Numbered from the stretch's first letter, positions 1 to 6,170 are shown. The stretch is DNA of 9,612 nt from an uncultured Lachnoclostridium sp. (GCA_958425285.1 CATZVV010000049.1:1-9612); one strand, 5' to 3'. The notes: generated from the letters alone by a model not told the origin. Program-made: numbers and translations.

Positions 1-517
1 TATGGGACCTGGAATGGGAGAAAGTGAGCGTTCACAACAAACCGTTTCATATGTCCTTCGTAATACAAAATTGCCAACTGTTTTGGATGGAGACGGTATT
101 ACTTTAGCAAAGGGTGAATTATTGCATTCAAATGTAGTGTTGACTCCGCATTTGTTGGAAATGGTTCGTTTTACAGAGCTTTCGATGGAGCAAGTCTGTA
201 ACAATCTTTTAGACACAGCAAGAAGCGTAGCAGAGCAAAGAGAGTGTGTTGTTGTATTAAAGGATAGTCGTACAGTCGTTTCGGATGGCAGCGAGCGGTA
301 TTTGAATGTGAGCGGGAATAATGGGATGGCAACGGGTGGTTCCGGGGATGTTTTAGCAGGAATCATTGGTGGTTTGCTGGCTGGAGGAATGGAGGTGTTT
401 GAGGCAGCAAAGCTGGGAAAAGATATGCATGGGTTAGCTGGTGATGAAGCTACGGCAAAGAAAGGTGCGTATGCTGTTATGGCATCTGATATCCTGGAAG
501 GTCTTTGGAATATTTAG
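1..517 (+). CDS. nnr: NAD(P)H-hydrate dehydratase domain (Nnr/YjeF C-terminal), 5' truncated by window edge
   Basis: This is the C-terminal part of the ADP- or ATP-dependent dehydratase that repairs hydrated NADH and NADPH (NAD(P)HX), a cytoplasmic metabolite-repair enzyme of the ribokinase-like fold. About 171 residues are visible. They include GPGMG near the start, DGDG (usually D-A-D in the family), a TPH segment, the signature GMATGGSGDVLAG with its catalytic Asp, and HGLAGD near the end. The frame is already open at base 2, so the Met there is internal. In many bacteria this domain is fused behind a NAD(P)HX epimerase domain, which would lie upstream if present. The gene ends 27 bases before alr, and nnr-alr adjacency is common in Firmicutes. 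The family assignment is firm; whether the protein is bifunctional cannot be seen here. Confidence 0.93.
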   Translation, partial: MGPGMGESERSQQTVSYVLRNTKLPTVLDGDGITLAKGELLHSNVVLTPHLLEMVRFTELSMEQVCNNLLDTARSVAEQRECVVVLKDSRTVVSDGSERYLNVSGNNGMATGGSGDVLAGIIGGLLAGGMEVFEAAKLGKDMHGLAGDEATAKKGAYAVMASDILEGLWNI

Positions 518-544
518 TGTCTTGTAGACAGAATGGAGATTAAC

Positions 545-1675
545 ATGAAAGAATATAACCGCACTTGTGCGGAAGTTGATTTAGAAGCAATTCGACATAA
601 TATACGAGAAGTGAAGGGGGGCATTAAAGAAAACACAAAAATAATGGCAATTGTGAAGGCAGATGCATATGGGCATGGTGCAAAGCAAGTGACACAGGCT
701 TTAGATTCCCTTGTTGATGCATATGGTGTAGCAATTGCAGAGGAGGCACTGCAGCTGCGCAGCTATGGTGTTGACAAAATGATATTGATTCTTGGATATA
801 TTGATCCAGAATGGTTTGGAGATTTGATTTGTAATGATATATCTCTTACTATTTTTGATTTTGACACAGCACGTTTGCTTAGTCAGGTGGCCTGTGGAAT
901 AGGACAAAATGCACGAATTCATATTAAAGTGGATACCGGAATGAGCCGGATTGGTTTTTTACCTGAAAAAGAAAATGTAAAGGCAGTAAAGCAGATTGCC
1001 TTGTTGCCGGGAATTGAGATAGAGGGAATTTTTACGCATTTTGCTCGTGCAGATGAGACTTCTGTAAACCCGATAAAGGAGCCTTATCAAAAATTTATTC
1101 AATTCGTTAATCTTATTAAGGATGAGGGCGTGCAGATTCCGATTTGTCATGCAAGCAATAGTGCAGCTATTATCCGTTTTCCGGAAGCAAATTTGGATAT
1201 GGTACGTTCGGGAATTACGACATATGGAATTTATCCGTCTGACGAGGTTGAAAGAGAGCATTTTCATTATTTGCCTGCAATGCAATGGAAGACGAGTATT
1301 TCTTATGTAAAGGAAGTGCCGCCTGGAACGGAAATCAGTTATGGCGGAACTTATACAACGACTCGAAGAACCAGAGTGGCTACTGTTCCGATAGGTTATG
1401 CCGATGGGATGAAGCGTTCGGCATCAAACATAGGAAAAGTTCTGGTATGTGGAGAATATGCACCCATTCTCGGAAGAATATGCATGGATCAGTTTATGAT
1501 TGATGTTACGGAGATAGAGGAAGCAAAGCGAGGAAGTAAAGTTATAATTTTTGGAAAAGACGGCGACAAGGAAATTACAGTAGAGGAAGCGGCAGCGTGG
1601 TCGGAGTCATTTTCTTATGAGTATTTATGCAGTATAACCGGAAGAGTACCGAGAAAATATAAGGGAATTGAATAA
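545..1675 (+). CDS. alr: Alanine racemase
   Basis: This PLP-dependent enzyme interconverts L- and D-alanine, supplying D-Ala for peptidoglycan in the cytoplasm. The 376-residue length is normal. The N-terminal TIM barrel carries the PLP lysine in AIVKADAYGHG (Lys38). HASNSAA (about residues 202-208) and RSGITTYGIYP (about 221-231) are typical of the barrel. The C-terminal beta domain has the second catalytic base, Tyr266, in EISYGGTYTT, followed by PIGYADG and the RICMDQFMID motif. I prefer the ATG at 545 because a GGAG at 535-538 sits six bases upstream. An in-frame ATG at 533 would add four residues but has no ribosome binding site. It follows nnr closely and is probably cotranscribed with it. 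No motif is missing and function is assigned with high confidence. Confidence 0.97.
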   Translation: MKEYNRTCAEVDLEAIRHNIREVKGGIKENTKIMAIVKADAYGHGAKQVTQALDSLVDAYGVAIAEEALQLRSYGVDKMILILGYIDPEWFGDLICNDISLTIFDFDTARLLSQVACGIGQNARIHIKVDTGMSRIGFLPEKENVKAVKQIALLPGIEIEGIFTHFARADETSVNPIKEPYQKFIQFVNLIKDEGVQIPICHASNSAAIIRFPEANLDMVRSGITTYGIYPSDEVEREHFHYLPAMQWKTSISYVKEVPPGTEISYGGTYTTTRRTRVATVPIGYADGMKRSASNIGKVLVCGEYAPILGRICMDQFMIDVTEIEEAKRGSKVIIFGKDGDKEITVEEAAAWSESFSYEYLCSITGRVPRKYKGIE

Positions 1676-1770
1676 CACATTTGTATATCTTTTCGTATAT
1701 TGGGAATAATAGGAACTGAGATAACAATCCCTGAAATAATGGCGGAAAAGCTTGTAAAGGAGTGTAAAAG

Positions 1771-2127
1771 TTGGTTGTTAAACGAGGAGATATATTTTAT
1801 GCAGATTTACGCCCGGTTATCGGTTCCGAGCAAGGTGGTGTAAGACCGGTTCTGATTGTACAAAACGATATGGGAAACCGGTACAGTCCAACCGTAATAT
1901 GCGCAGCTATTACATCTAAAATGAATAAAGCAAAATTGCCGACACATGTAGCGTTAGAAGCAGATAAGTATGGAATTGTCAAGGATTCTGTAATTTTGCT
2001 TGAGCAGGTTAGGACAATTGATAAATCCCGGCTGAAGGAAAAGGTGTGTCATCTGGAAGATGAGGTGATTGAACAGATAAATATGGCATTAAAAGTCAGC
2101 TTTGCCCTTGATACATATGATGCATAA
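1771..2127 (+). CDS. mazF: MazF/PemK-family endoribonuclease toxin (NdoA-like)
   Basis: This 118-residue cytoplasmic mRNA interferase closely resembles Bacillus subtilis NdoA (EndoA), which cuts RNA at UACAU. The N-terminal VKRGDIFYADL, then GSEQGGVRPVLIVQND with the catalytic Arg25, and AAITSK with Thr48, are the conserved active-site segments. KLPTHV and DSVILLEQVRTIDK follow as in the family. The start is TTG at 1771, eight bases after GGAG (1759-1762); Met-Val-Val-Lys-Arg-Gly matches the family N-terminus. In B. subtilis the antitoxin gene ndoAI lies between alr and ndoA. Here the alr-mazF gap is only 95 bases, so the antitoxin gene is missing or reduced to a trace. No terminator follows alr, so cotranscription is likely. 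All known catalytic residues are present, so the toxin looks active. The cleavage specificity is inferred from similarity. Confidence 0.95.
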   Translation: MVVKRGDIFYADLRPVIGSEQGGVRPVLIVQNDMGNRYSPTVICAAITSKMNKAKLPTHVALEADKYGIVKDSVILLEQVRTIDKSRLKEKVCHLEDEVIEQINMALKVSFALDTYDA

Positions 2128-2167
2128 GGGAAAAAGTGGAATATTGACAAAAGTAGACAAATATTAT

Positions 2168-2196
2168 TTGACAGTAGTGTTTTACTATATTAAAAT
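2168..2196 (+). promoter_or_regulatory. Predicted SigA promoter for leader ORF and first Big2 gene
   Basis: A perfect -35 box TTGACA (2168-2173) is separated by 17 bases from TAAAAT (2191-2196), one mismatch from the consensus -10. The spacing is ideal. Transcription would begin near 2203, just before the AAAGGAG at 2214-2220. This promoter separates the Big2 gene from the alr-mazF operon, although no terminator is visible after mazF. It is inferred from sequence only. Confidence 0.75.
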
Positions 2197-2226
2197 AGAG
2201 TTATAATATTAAGAAAGGAGAAGTAT

Positions 2227-2265
2227 ATGCGTTTATCTATAGCGCAATACGCTGATTATAAATGA
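2227..2265 (+). CDS. Candidate 12-residue leader peptide overlapping the Big2 start
   Basis: The ORF reads MRLSIAQYADYK and stops at TGA 2263-2265, which overlaps the downstream ATG (2262-2264) as ATGA. It has the only good ribosome binding site in the leader, AAAGGAG at 2214-2220, six bases before its ATG. The Big2 gene itself has no Shine-Dalgarno sequence in front of its start. This arrangement is typical of translational coupling, where ribosomes ending the small ORF re-initiate on the next gene. TTTAT (2232-2236) can pair with ATAAA (2258-2262), and AGCG (2241-2244) with CGCT (2250-2253), so the Big2 start may be partly masked in a hairpin inside this ORF. There is no run of a single amino acid codon to suggest classical attenuation. 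The ORF is seen directly; its translation and role are inferred. Confidence 0.45.
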   Translation: MRLSIAQYADYK

Positions 2266-3593
2266 AAAAGGGGAAACAGATTATAGTTGCTTTTTTAGTA
2301 GTTGCATTAGTATTTCCATTAGCTGTAGGAAATTCGGTAAATTCCGAAGCGTCTGCCAAGGCAAAGAAAATTATTTTAAAAACAAAAAAGAAAACGTTAT
2401 GTGTTGGAGAGCGTTTTGCTTTAAAGGTGAAGTGTGTGAGACCGAAAAACGCTTCTCAAGTGGTAAAATTTGAGTCAAAACATCCTTCTGTTGCTACCGT
2501 GGATTCGAAAGGAGTAGTGAAAGCTAAAAAAGCCGGTTCTGCCTTGATTGTTGTGCGTTCATGGACAAATAAATGGGTAGTGGCTTCATGTAAGGTCGAT
2601 GTTCTTAAAGGTGTAAAGAACAAATCAATCAAATTGAATCGCACCTCGCTTAATTTGAAAGTAGGAAAATCTGCTAAATTAAAAGTAAAAAAGTGGATTC
2701 CGTCTAAAACAGCAATTAAAAAAGTGACTTGGAAATCATCCAATAAGAAGGTTGCCAAAGTTTCCAAAAATGGTAAGATAAGAGCAATATCTGCTGGTAA
2801 GGCAAAGATAACAGCTACGAATACATATGGAAAGAAAGCAGTTTGTAAAGTTCGAGTGTTTGAAGTAGCAAGACCGGTTCCTATACCGTCAACGAAACCA
2901 ACCACAGTGCCGACAAATACTCCGACGACAGTTCCAACTGTACCACCTGTTGTTGTAGAACCATCTGTTAATGAGGAGGGTACTTTTGCTACGTATGTCA
3001 TTCCTAAAACAGCTTCACAGTTCACTCTTTCTATGAAAGATTCCAATATTACAATGAGTTCATCAGAACTTATCGATTTAAAAGCGTATATAGCAAGTAC
3101 ACCAAGTGAGGTTTGCCAGAAGTGGGAGAATATGGAGGAATATTCAAAAGTATCCGGAGGTTATTTGTATACTATTTCTGGTGGTAAGGATAGTAACGAA
3201 AAAACATTAGTAATTGAGAAGAACAGTGCGCTGGGTCAAATTACAACACAAGATTATTCTGGAACCTACTCTGTTTCTGTTACAAGTAATTCACACTCTT
3301 CATATACAATTAGTCGAAGCAAAGTAAAGGATGCACAGGGAAATATTTTGTCTGGGGCAGGAAATGAAACAATAACTTTTACGGAGCAGGATGGTAAGTA
3401 TACAGGATTAGCTACTATTGGAAATAAAGATTACTCAGTTGCATATAATGCCGATAGCATAACGGTAAGTAACAGTAATGGTTTAGCGTATACAGTCAGT
3501 GAAACATTGGCAGGGTATAGTATTGTTTTGGAAAAGGATGGTTTGACAGATTATCTTGATGAAAATAATGTAAATATATCGTATTTACCATAA
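2262..3593 (+). CDS. Secreted Ig-like (Big2) repeat protein with Pro/Thr linker and unknown C-terminal domain
   Basis: The 443-residue exported protein begins with a signal peptide: MKKGK, a hydrophobic core at about residues 7-23, and a likely signal peptidase I site after SEASA (about residue 32). Two lysine-rich bacterial Ig-like group 2 domains follow, at about 36-115 (VKFESKHPSVATVDSKGVVKA) and 122-200 (VTWKSSNKKVAKVSKNGKIRA). Both have the usual 'W/F-x-S-x-x-x-x-V-A-x-V' strand and an AGxAxI-type end. A Pro/Thr-rich linker spans about 204-232. The remaining 210 residues are rich in Ser, Thr, Tyr and Gly, look beta-rich, and match nothing I can name. There is no LPxTG motif or C-terminal membrane segment. 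Retention through its positive charge on teichoic acid or wall is possible but inferred. Big2 domains are usually structural or adhesive on cell surfaces. The start lacks its own ribosome binding site and overlaps a leader ORF. Confidence 0.85.
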   Translation: MKKGKQIIVAFLVVALVFPLAVGNSVNSEASAKAKKIILKTKKKTLCVGERFALKVKCVRPKNASQVVKFESKHPSVATVDSKGVVKAKKAGSALIVVRSWTNKWVVASCKVDVLKGVKNKSIKLNRTSLNLKVGKSAKLKVKKWIPSKTAIKKVTWKSSNKKVAKVSKNGKIRAISAGKAKITATNTYGKKAVCKVRVFEVARPVPIPSTKPTTVPTNTPTTVPTVPPVVVEPSVNEEGTFATYVIPKTASQFTLSMKDSNITMSSSELIDLKAYIASTPSEVCQKWENMEEYSKVSGGYLYTISGGKDSNEKTLVIEKNSALGQITTQDYSGTYSVSVTSNSHSSYTISRSKVKDAQGNILSGAGNETITFTEQDGKYTGLATIGNKDYSVAYNADSITVSNSNGLAYTVSETLAGYSIVLEKDGLTDYLDENNVNISYLP

Positions 3594-3646
3594 AAATGGT
3601 GACTGGTAATGTTGTGCTATTTATAAACAGGATTGGGAAACAAACG

Positions 3647-3688
3647 AACAAACGGCATTCAGCTTCGGCTGGTGCCGCTGTTTGTTTT
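3647..3688 (+). terminator. Strong stem-loop with UUCG tetraloop, probable terminator
   Basis: AACAAAC (3647-3653) pairs with GTTTGTT (3680-3686), GGCA (3654-3657) with TGCC (3673-3676), and CAGC (3660-3663) with GCTG (3668-3671). The TTCG loop makes the very stable C(UUCG)G cap. A three-base bulge and a small internal loop interrupt the stem. Four T's (3685-3688) overlap the stem's end, a weak U-tract, so termination may be partial. It lies 54 bases after the first Big2 stop and about 60 bases before the HEAT-like gene, so it could end one transcript or act in the leader of the next. Confidence 0.5.
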
Positions 3689-3750
3689 GAGGGCGGAAAA
3701 CCTTGCTTTTTAGCTCTCTAAACAAACTGGAAATTACAGAGGTGAAGAAA

Positions 3751-4203
3751 TTGGATATTAAATCGAAGCTGACATCAAAAGACGATAAGTACGCTTGTGC
3801 GATTGCAGATAAAATCATAGCAGAAAGCCAGGAGACAGAAGAGTGGTATGAATATTTTGATGAATTTGCCTCCCTGCTCAATCATCCGAAATCGTTGGTA
3901 AGAAATAGAGTGCTGTATATTCTTGCGGCAAATGTTCAATGGGATGATGAAAAGCGTTTTGATTTGATTGTTACGGACTTCTTATCTCATATTACTGATG
4001 AAAAACCAATTACAGCAAGACAATGTATCAAGGCACTTGCTCAGATAGGGCAGACCAAACAACAATATATTCCTATGATACTATCAGCTTTACACCGTGC
4101 TGATTTATCTAAGTATAAAGACAGTATGCGTCCGCTAATCGAAAGGGATGTTGCGGAGACAGAAAGGATACTGACAACTTATAATTTGAAAGAGGGCATG
4201 TGA
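3751..4203 (+). CDS. HEAT-repeat-like helical protein ('SufBD protein' annotation type)
   Basis: This 150-residue, probably cytoplasmic protein appears almost entirely alpha-helical. Its conserved-looking stretches are KSLVRNRVLYILAANVQWD (about 47-65) and DEKPITARQCIKALAQIG (about 83-100). These two helical repeats resemble HEAT/armadillo units, which usually mediate protein contacts. From memory, short proteins of this type in gut Clostridia are often named 'SufBD protein', although nothing here indicates iron-sulfur assembly. I chose TTG at 3751, six bases after AGAGGTG (3738-3744); LDIKSKL then forms the N-terminus. An in-frame TTG at 3703 lacks a good binding site. The stop overlaps the ATG of the GNAT remnant by one base (TGATG), so the two formed a translationally coupled pair. 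The gene looks intact but lies next to recombinase debris, so it may be part of an acquired segment. The precise function is unknown. Confidence 0.7.
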   Translation: MDIKSKLTSKDDKYACAIADKIIAESQETEEWYEYFDEFASLLNHPKSLVRNRVLYILAANVQWDDEKRFDLIVTDFLSHITDEKPITARQCIKALAQIGQTKQQYIPMILSALHRADLSKYKDSMRPLIERDVAETERILTTYNLKEGM

Positions 4204-4403
4204 TGGTTGAGATTATAAAATATGACAGGAAATATGAAGATGAGTTCATGAGTCTAATTAAAAAAGAAGGCGAAGATTGGGAGATATATTGGAAAGAGCC
4301 AAATGCAACGTTATACAGAAAATCCTTTGAACAGTCGATTACATATCTTGCATTAGTCGATGGGAAAGTCTGTGGTTATTCTCGTTCCTTCTTTGATGTA
4401 TAA
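4203..4403 (+). pseudogene. GNAT N-acetyltransferase, 3'-truncated
   Basis: The 66-residue product MVEIIKYDRKYEDEFMSLIK...LALVDGKVCGYSRS matches the N-terminal half of a GNAT acyltransferase, up to the strand 'LALVDGKVCGYSRS'. After this it changes to FFDV and stops at TAA 4401-4403. The acetyl-CoA-binding R/Q-x-x-G-x-G/A loop and the entire C-terminal half are absent, whereas a complete enzyme needs roughly 130-150 residues. Sequence similarity appears lost near base 4390, which marks a deletion or insertion junction. Translation is coupled to the preceding gene by TGATG, with AGAGGG at 4191-4196 six bases before ATG. The truncated peptide cannot be a working acetyltransferase. The ancestral substrate cannot be inferred. 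Confidence 0.75.
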
Positions 4404-4576
4404 TCCGCAGGACGCTCTCTACGCTTTAATGATTTGACAAATGAACAATTCAACGACAAAAAGTTCTTGAAGTTAATGCAGAACAAATAGGAAATGTTGG
4501 GACGATTAAAACGAAAGATGCAACAATTGAAGTTGTGAGCAAGTACGATGTTATTGTTTTAGCTGGCGGAATTTCT
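4404..4576. other. Unassigned mosaic sequence between GNAT and recombinase remnants
   Basis: No complete gene is present. The + frame from about 4463 to 4573 reads VLEVNAEQIGNVGTIKTK followed by DATIEVVSKYDVIVLAGGI, which looks like genuine protein with a hydrophobic YDVIVLAGG strand-turn. It could be a fragment of a nucleotide-binding oxidoreductase, but I cannot name the family. It continues without a stop into the recombinase fragment, so two unrelated gene pieces appear fused. Another frame (4404-4490) is open for a short distance but resembles nothing I recognise. Confidence 0.35.
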
Positions 4577-4935
4577 TTGAAGGTGTTTGACAAGGTGCAG
4601 GAAATCAGACAGCAGCGGCATCGCAGAACGGTAACGGGCAAGAGCAATATGGCTTGTTCGTTAAGATTTACGAGGACAATGCCAGCGGCAAGTTGAGTGA
4701 TGACCGCTTCACTATGATGAGAAAGACCTACGAGGATGAGCAAAATGACCTCAAAGAAGAGGACAAAAGTCTGCAACAGGAAATCGAAGAACAGGAACGA
4801 CAGACAGAAAATTTAGAGCAGTTTATTCAGCGGGTACACCGCAACAGCCAACTCACAGAACTGACCCCCTACGCCCTTAGAGAGCTTGTGAAGTCGGTTT
4901 ATGTGGATGTACTGCTAAAGGTGGAACAGGCATGA
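4577..4935 (+). pseudogene. Large serine recombinase remnant (Tn-type resolvase), internally deleted and frame-disrupted
   Basis: Two pieces of a large serine recombinase of the conjugative-transposon type are joined. The first (4577 to about 4650) reads VFDKVQEIRQQRHRRTVTG then KSNM, the conserved recombinase-domain segment normally followed by the zinc ribbon. The second, in another frame (about 4651-4907), reads LFVKIYEDNASGKLSDDRF, then a Glu/Gln-rich coiled coil, then LTPYALRELVKSVYVD, typical of the C-terminal region. The intervening zinc ribbon is missing, and the join falls within GGCAAGAGCAATATGGCTTG. The catalytic N-terminal resolvase domain and the final tail are also absent; the frame ends in VLLKVEQA at TGA 4933-4935. 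No recombinase activity is possible. By hand count, G+C is about 47% over 4681-4920, against about 40% over 5101-5340 in the Big2 gene that follows, which supports foreign origin. It is a scar of a lost mobile element. Confidence 0.8.
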
Positions 4936-4955
4936 ATACAATCATGCCTGTTCCA
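4922..4955. repeat. Perfect 14-bp inverted repeat with 6-base loop
   Basis: TGGAACAGGCATGA (4922-4935) is followed by the loop ATACAA (4936-4941) and the exact reverse complement TCATGCCTGTTCCA (4942-4955). It begins inside the last codons of the recombinase remnant and includes its stop codon. No T-run follows, so it is not a standard intrinsic terminator. It may be an element end, a recombinase-recognised palindrome or a transcript-stabilising hairpin. The structure is certain; its role is not known. Confidence 0.85.
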
Positions 4956-5020
4956 GAAATTCTAATATTACTGTCTTACCAGCAGGGAGCTTTTTCTCCC
5001 CGTTTATAAATAATAAAGAA

Positions 5021-6061
5021 ATGGATGATCAAATGGAAAGAAAGAAAAAGACATTAAAATGGATTTGTTTTGGTTTACTTCTTTGTTTTGTACTTTTTTT
5101 GCCAGCTCTGCAGATAAGTGCAAAGTCAAAAGTAAAGGTATCAAAATCTAATATTAATATGTATTGTGGGACAGTTAAACGGATTCGTGTTAGAGGTATA
5201 AAGAAAAAAAGCCTGTGCCGGTATAAGAGTAAAAATGCACGGGTTATTAAGGTTTCTGCAAAGGGATATATACGTGCCATCAGGCCTGGGAAAGCGAAAG
5301 TGACTGTTAGTTATCCTGGGAAAAGGTCTGCTGTCTGCAAAATAAATGTTATGCAGTATGTAAAAAGTTTAAAAATTTTATCTGCTAACACAGTTATTTT
5401 GACAGAAGGTGGTTCTGCGCAGATAAATACTCGTGTATTGCCTGTAAAAGCCAGTAGCCGGGGAGTGACTTTCGTTTCAGAAAATAAGGAAATTGTCAAG
5501 GTTGATTCGAAAGGTAAATTATATGCTCAAAAAAGTGGGACGGTACGGATTTATATTACAACAAATGGAATTACCAATAGAAAGAAACGAATCACACAAT
5601 CGATAACTGTTGTTGTGCAAAAGGCGACTGTGCCAGAAGATACATATCTTTTGACACCTCTTTTGGAATATCCGGATCAGAGTGCGATTTCTAATACTCA
5701 GATGGTAGTGAAAACGGGCTTATGTAAAGATTTAAGTGGCAATATTTATACTGTATACATGCTAAATAAATCTTATGGTGCAACCGTTTCAGTTCGATTT
5801 AACAATAAAGTATGGGACACTAAAAAAGGTGTAAAAGAAACATTTCAGTTTTTGGAGCAGACATTGACATTTAAGTATACAACTTCGGATGGAACTGCCC
5901 GGGTAGAAAAAAACAAGGATAGCAGCTTTTGGAATGTATTAGATTTGGAAAATAAAAATACATATTCTTTTCAAGGTTATTTAAAGGATAACTTTTTCCA
6001 TTCTCCGTATGCAATTGTGCTTGTGAAGGGGAACACAGTGAATTTGGTAGAATTTAATTAA
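5021..6061 (+). CDS. Secreted, lysine-rich Ig-like (Big2) protein with unknown C-terminal domain
   Basis: This 346-residue exported protein begins with a basic segment (MERKKKTLKW) and a hydrophobic stretch at about residues 15-31, followed by a likely cleavage near ISA-KS (about 34). Two Ig-like group 2 domains follow: about 37-110 (YKSKNARVIKVSAKGYIRA, RPGKAKVTV) and about 113-200 (FVSENKEIVKVDSKGKLYA, KSGTVRIYI). The final 140 residues (about 207-346) contain several Tyr/Phe-rich beta-like segments and are unrelated by eye to the C-terminus of the first Big2 protein. No sorting signal or C-terminal anchor is seen. Strong positive charge may hold it at the anionic wall (inferred). The start could be ATG 5021 or ATG 5033; neither has a good ribosome binding site, and both leave the signal peptide intact. 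A surface role is likely; a ligand is not apparent. Confidence 0.8.
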   Translation: MDDQMERKKKTLKWICFGLLLCFVLFLPALQISAKSKVKVSKSNINMYCGTVKRIRVRGIKKKSLCRYKSKNARVIKVSAKGYIRAIRPGKAKVTVSYPGKRSAVCKINVMQYVKSLKILSANTVILTEGGSAQINTRVLPVKASSRGVTFVSENKEIVKVDSKGKLYAQKSGTVRIYITTNGITNRKKRITQSITVVVQKATVPEDTYLLTPLLEYPDQSAISNTQMVVKTGLCKDLSGNIYTVYMLNKSYGATVSVRFNNKVWDTKKGVKETFQFLEQTLTFKYTTSDGTARVEKNKDSSFWNVLDLENKNTYSFQGYLKDNFFHSPYAIVLVKGNTVNLVEFN

Positions 6062-6101
6062 AAAGGATTGAATTCCATTTTAATTTAAGTATATACAAAA
6101 G

Positions 6102-6129
6102 AAAAACACCTCCGGGAAGAGGTGTTTTT
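6102..6129 (+). terminator. Rho-independent terminator after second Big2 gene
   Basis: AAAAACACCTC (6102-6112) and GAGGTGTTTTT (6119-6129) form a perfect 11-bp stem around the loop CGGGAA, ending in five T's. The A-run on the left arm makes it potentially usable in both directions, but no reverse-strand gene ends here. It lies 40 bases after the Big2 stop codon and cleanly ends that transcription unit. Confidence 0.9.
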
Positions 6130-6131
6130 CC

Positions 6132-6149
6132 TAGCACCCAAAGGTGCTA
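6132..6149. repeat. Second small hairpin after the terminator
   Basis: TAGCACC (6132-6138) and GGTGCTA (6143-6149) form a perfect 7-bp stem with a CAAA loop, two bases after the terminator. No T-run follows on either strand, so it does not look like a second terminator. It may be a degenerate backup or a DNA palindrome. Confidence 0.6.
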
Positions 6150-6170
6150 AAGCGTATAATAGGGTGGGAG

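Noticed and set aside
533..544. In-frame ATG at 533 as alr start
   Set aside because: It has no ribosome binding site, whereas ATG 545 has GGAG six bases upstream.
2144..2149. TTGACA as a -35 box
   Set aside because: There is no -10-like sequence at 16-18 bases; the second TTGACA at 2168 has an ideal partner.
2456..3046. 196-codon open frame on the reverse strand
   Set aside because: It lies opposite the Big2 gene, whose signal peptide and domains are clear; the reverse translation has only low-complexity Val/Thr/Gly stretches antisense to the Pro/Thr linker.
3587..3600. ACCAT/ATGGT hairpin across the first Big2 stop codon
   Set aside because: The five-bp AT-rich stem with no T-run is too weak to call a terminator.
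3703..3750. TTG at 3703 as an upstream start for the HEAT-like gene
   Set aside because: There is no binding site; the leader residues look unrelated to the family, and TTG 3751 follows AGAGGTG at six bases.
4577..4935. Functional integrase marking an intact mobile element
   Set aside because: The catalytic resolvase domain and zinc ribbon are absent and the frame is broken; no flanking repeats or transfer genes are seen.
6155..6160. TATAAT as a promoter for the inverted-repeat unit
   Set aside because: The position 17 bases upstream reads TAGCAC, a poor -35, and there is no extended -10 TG.
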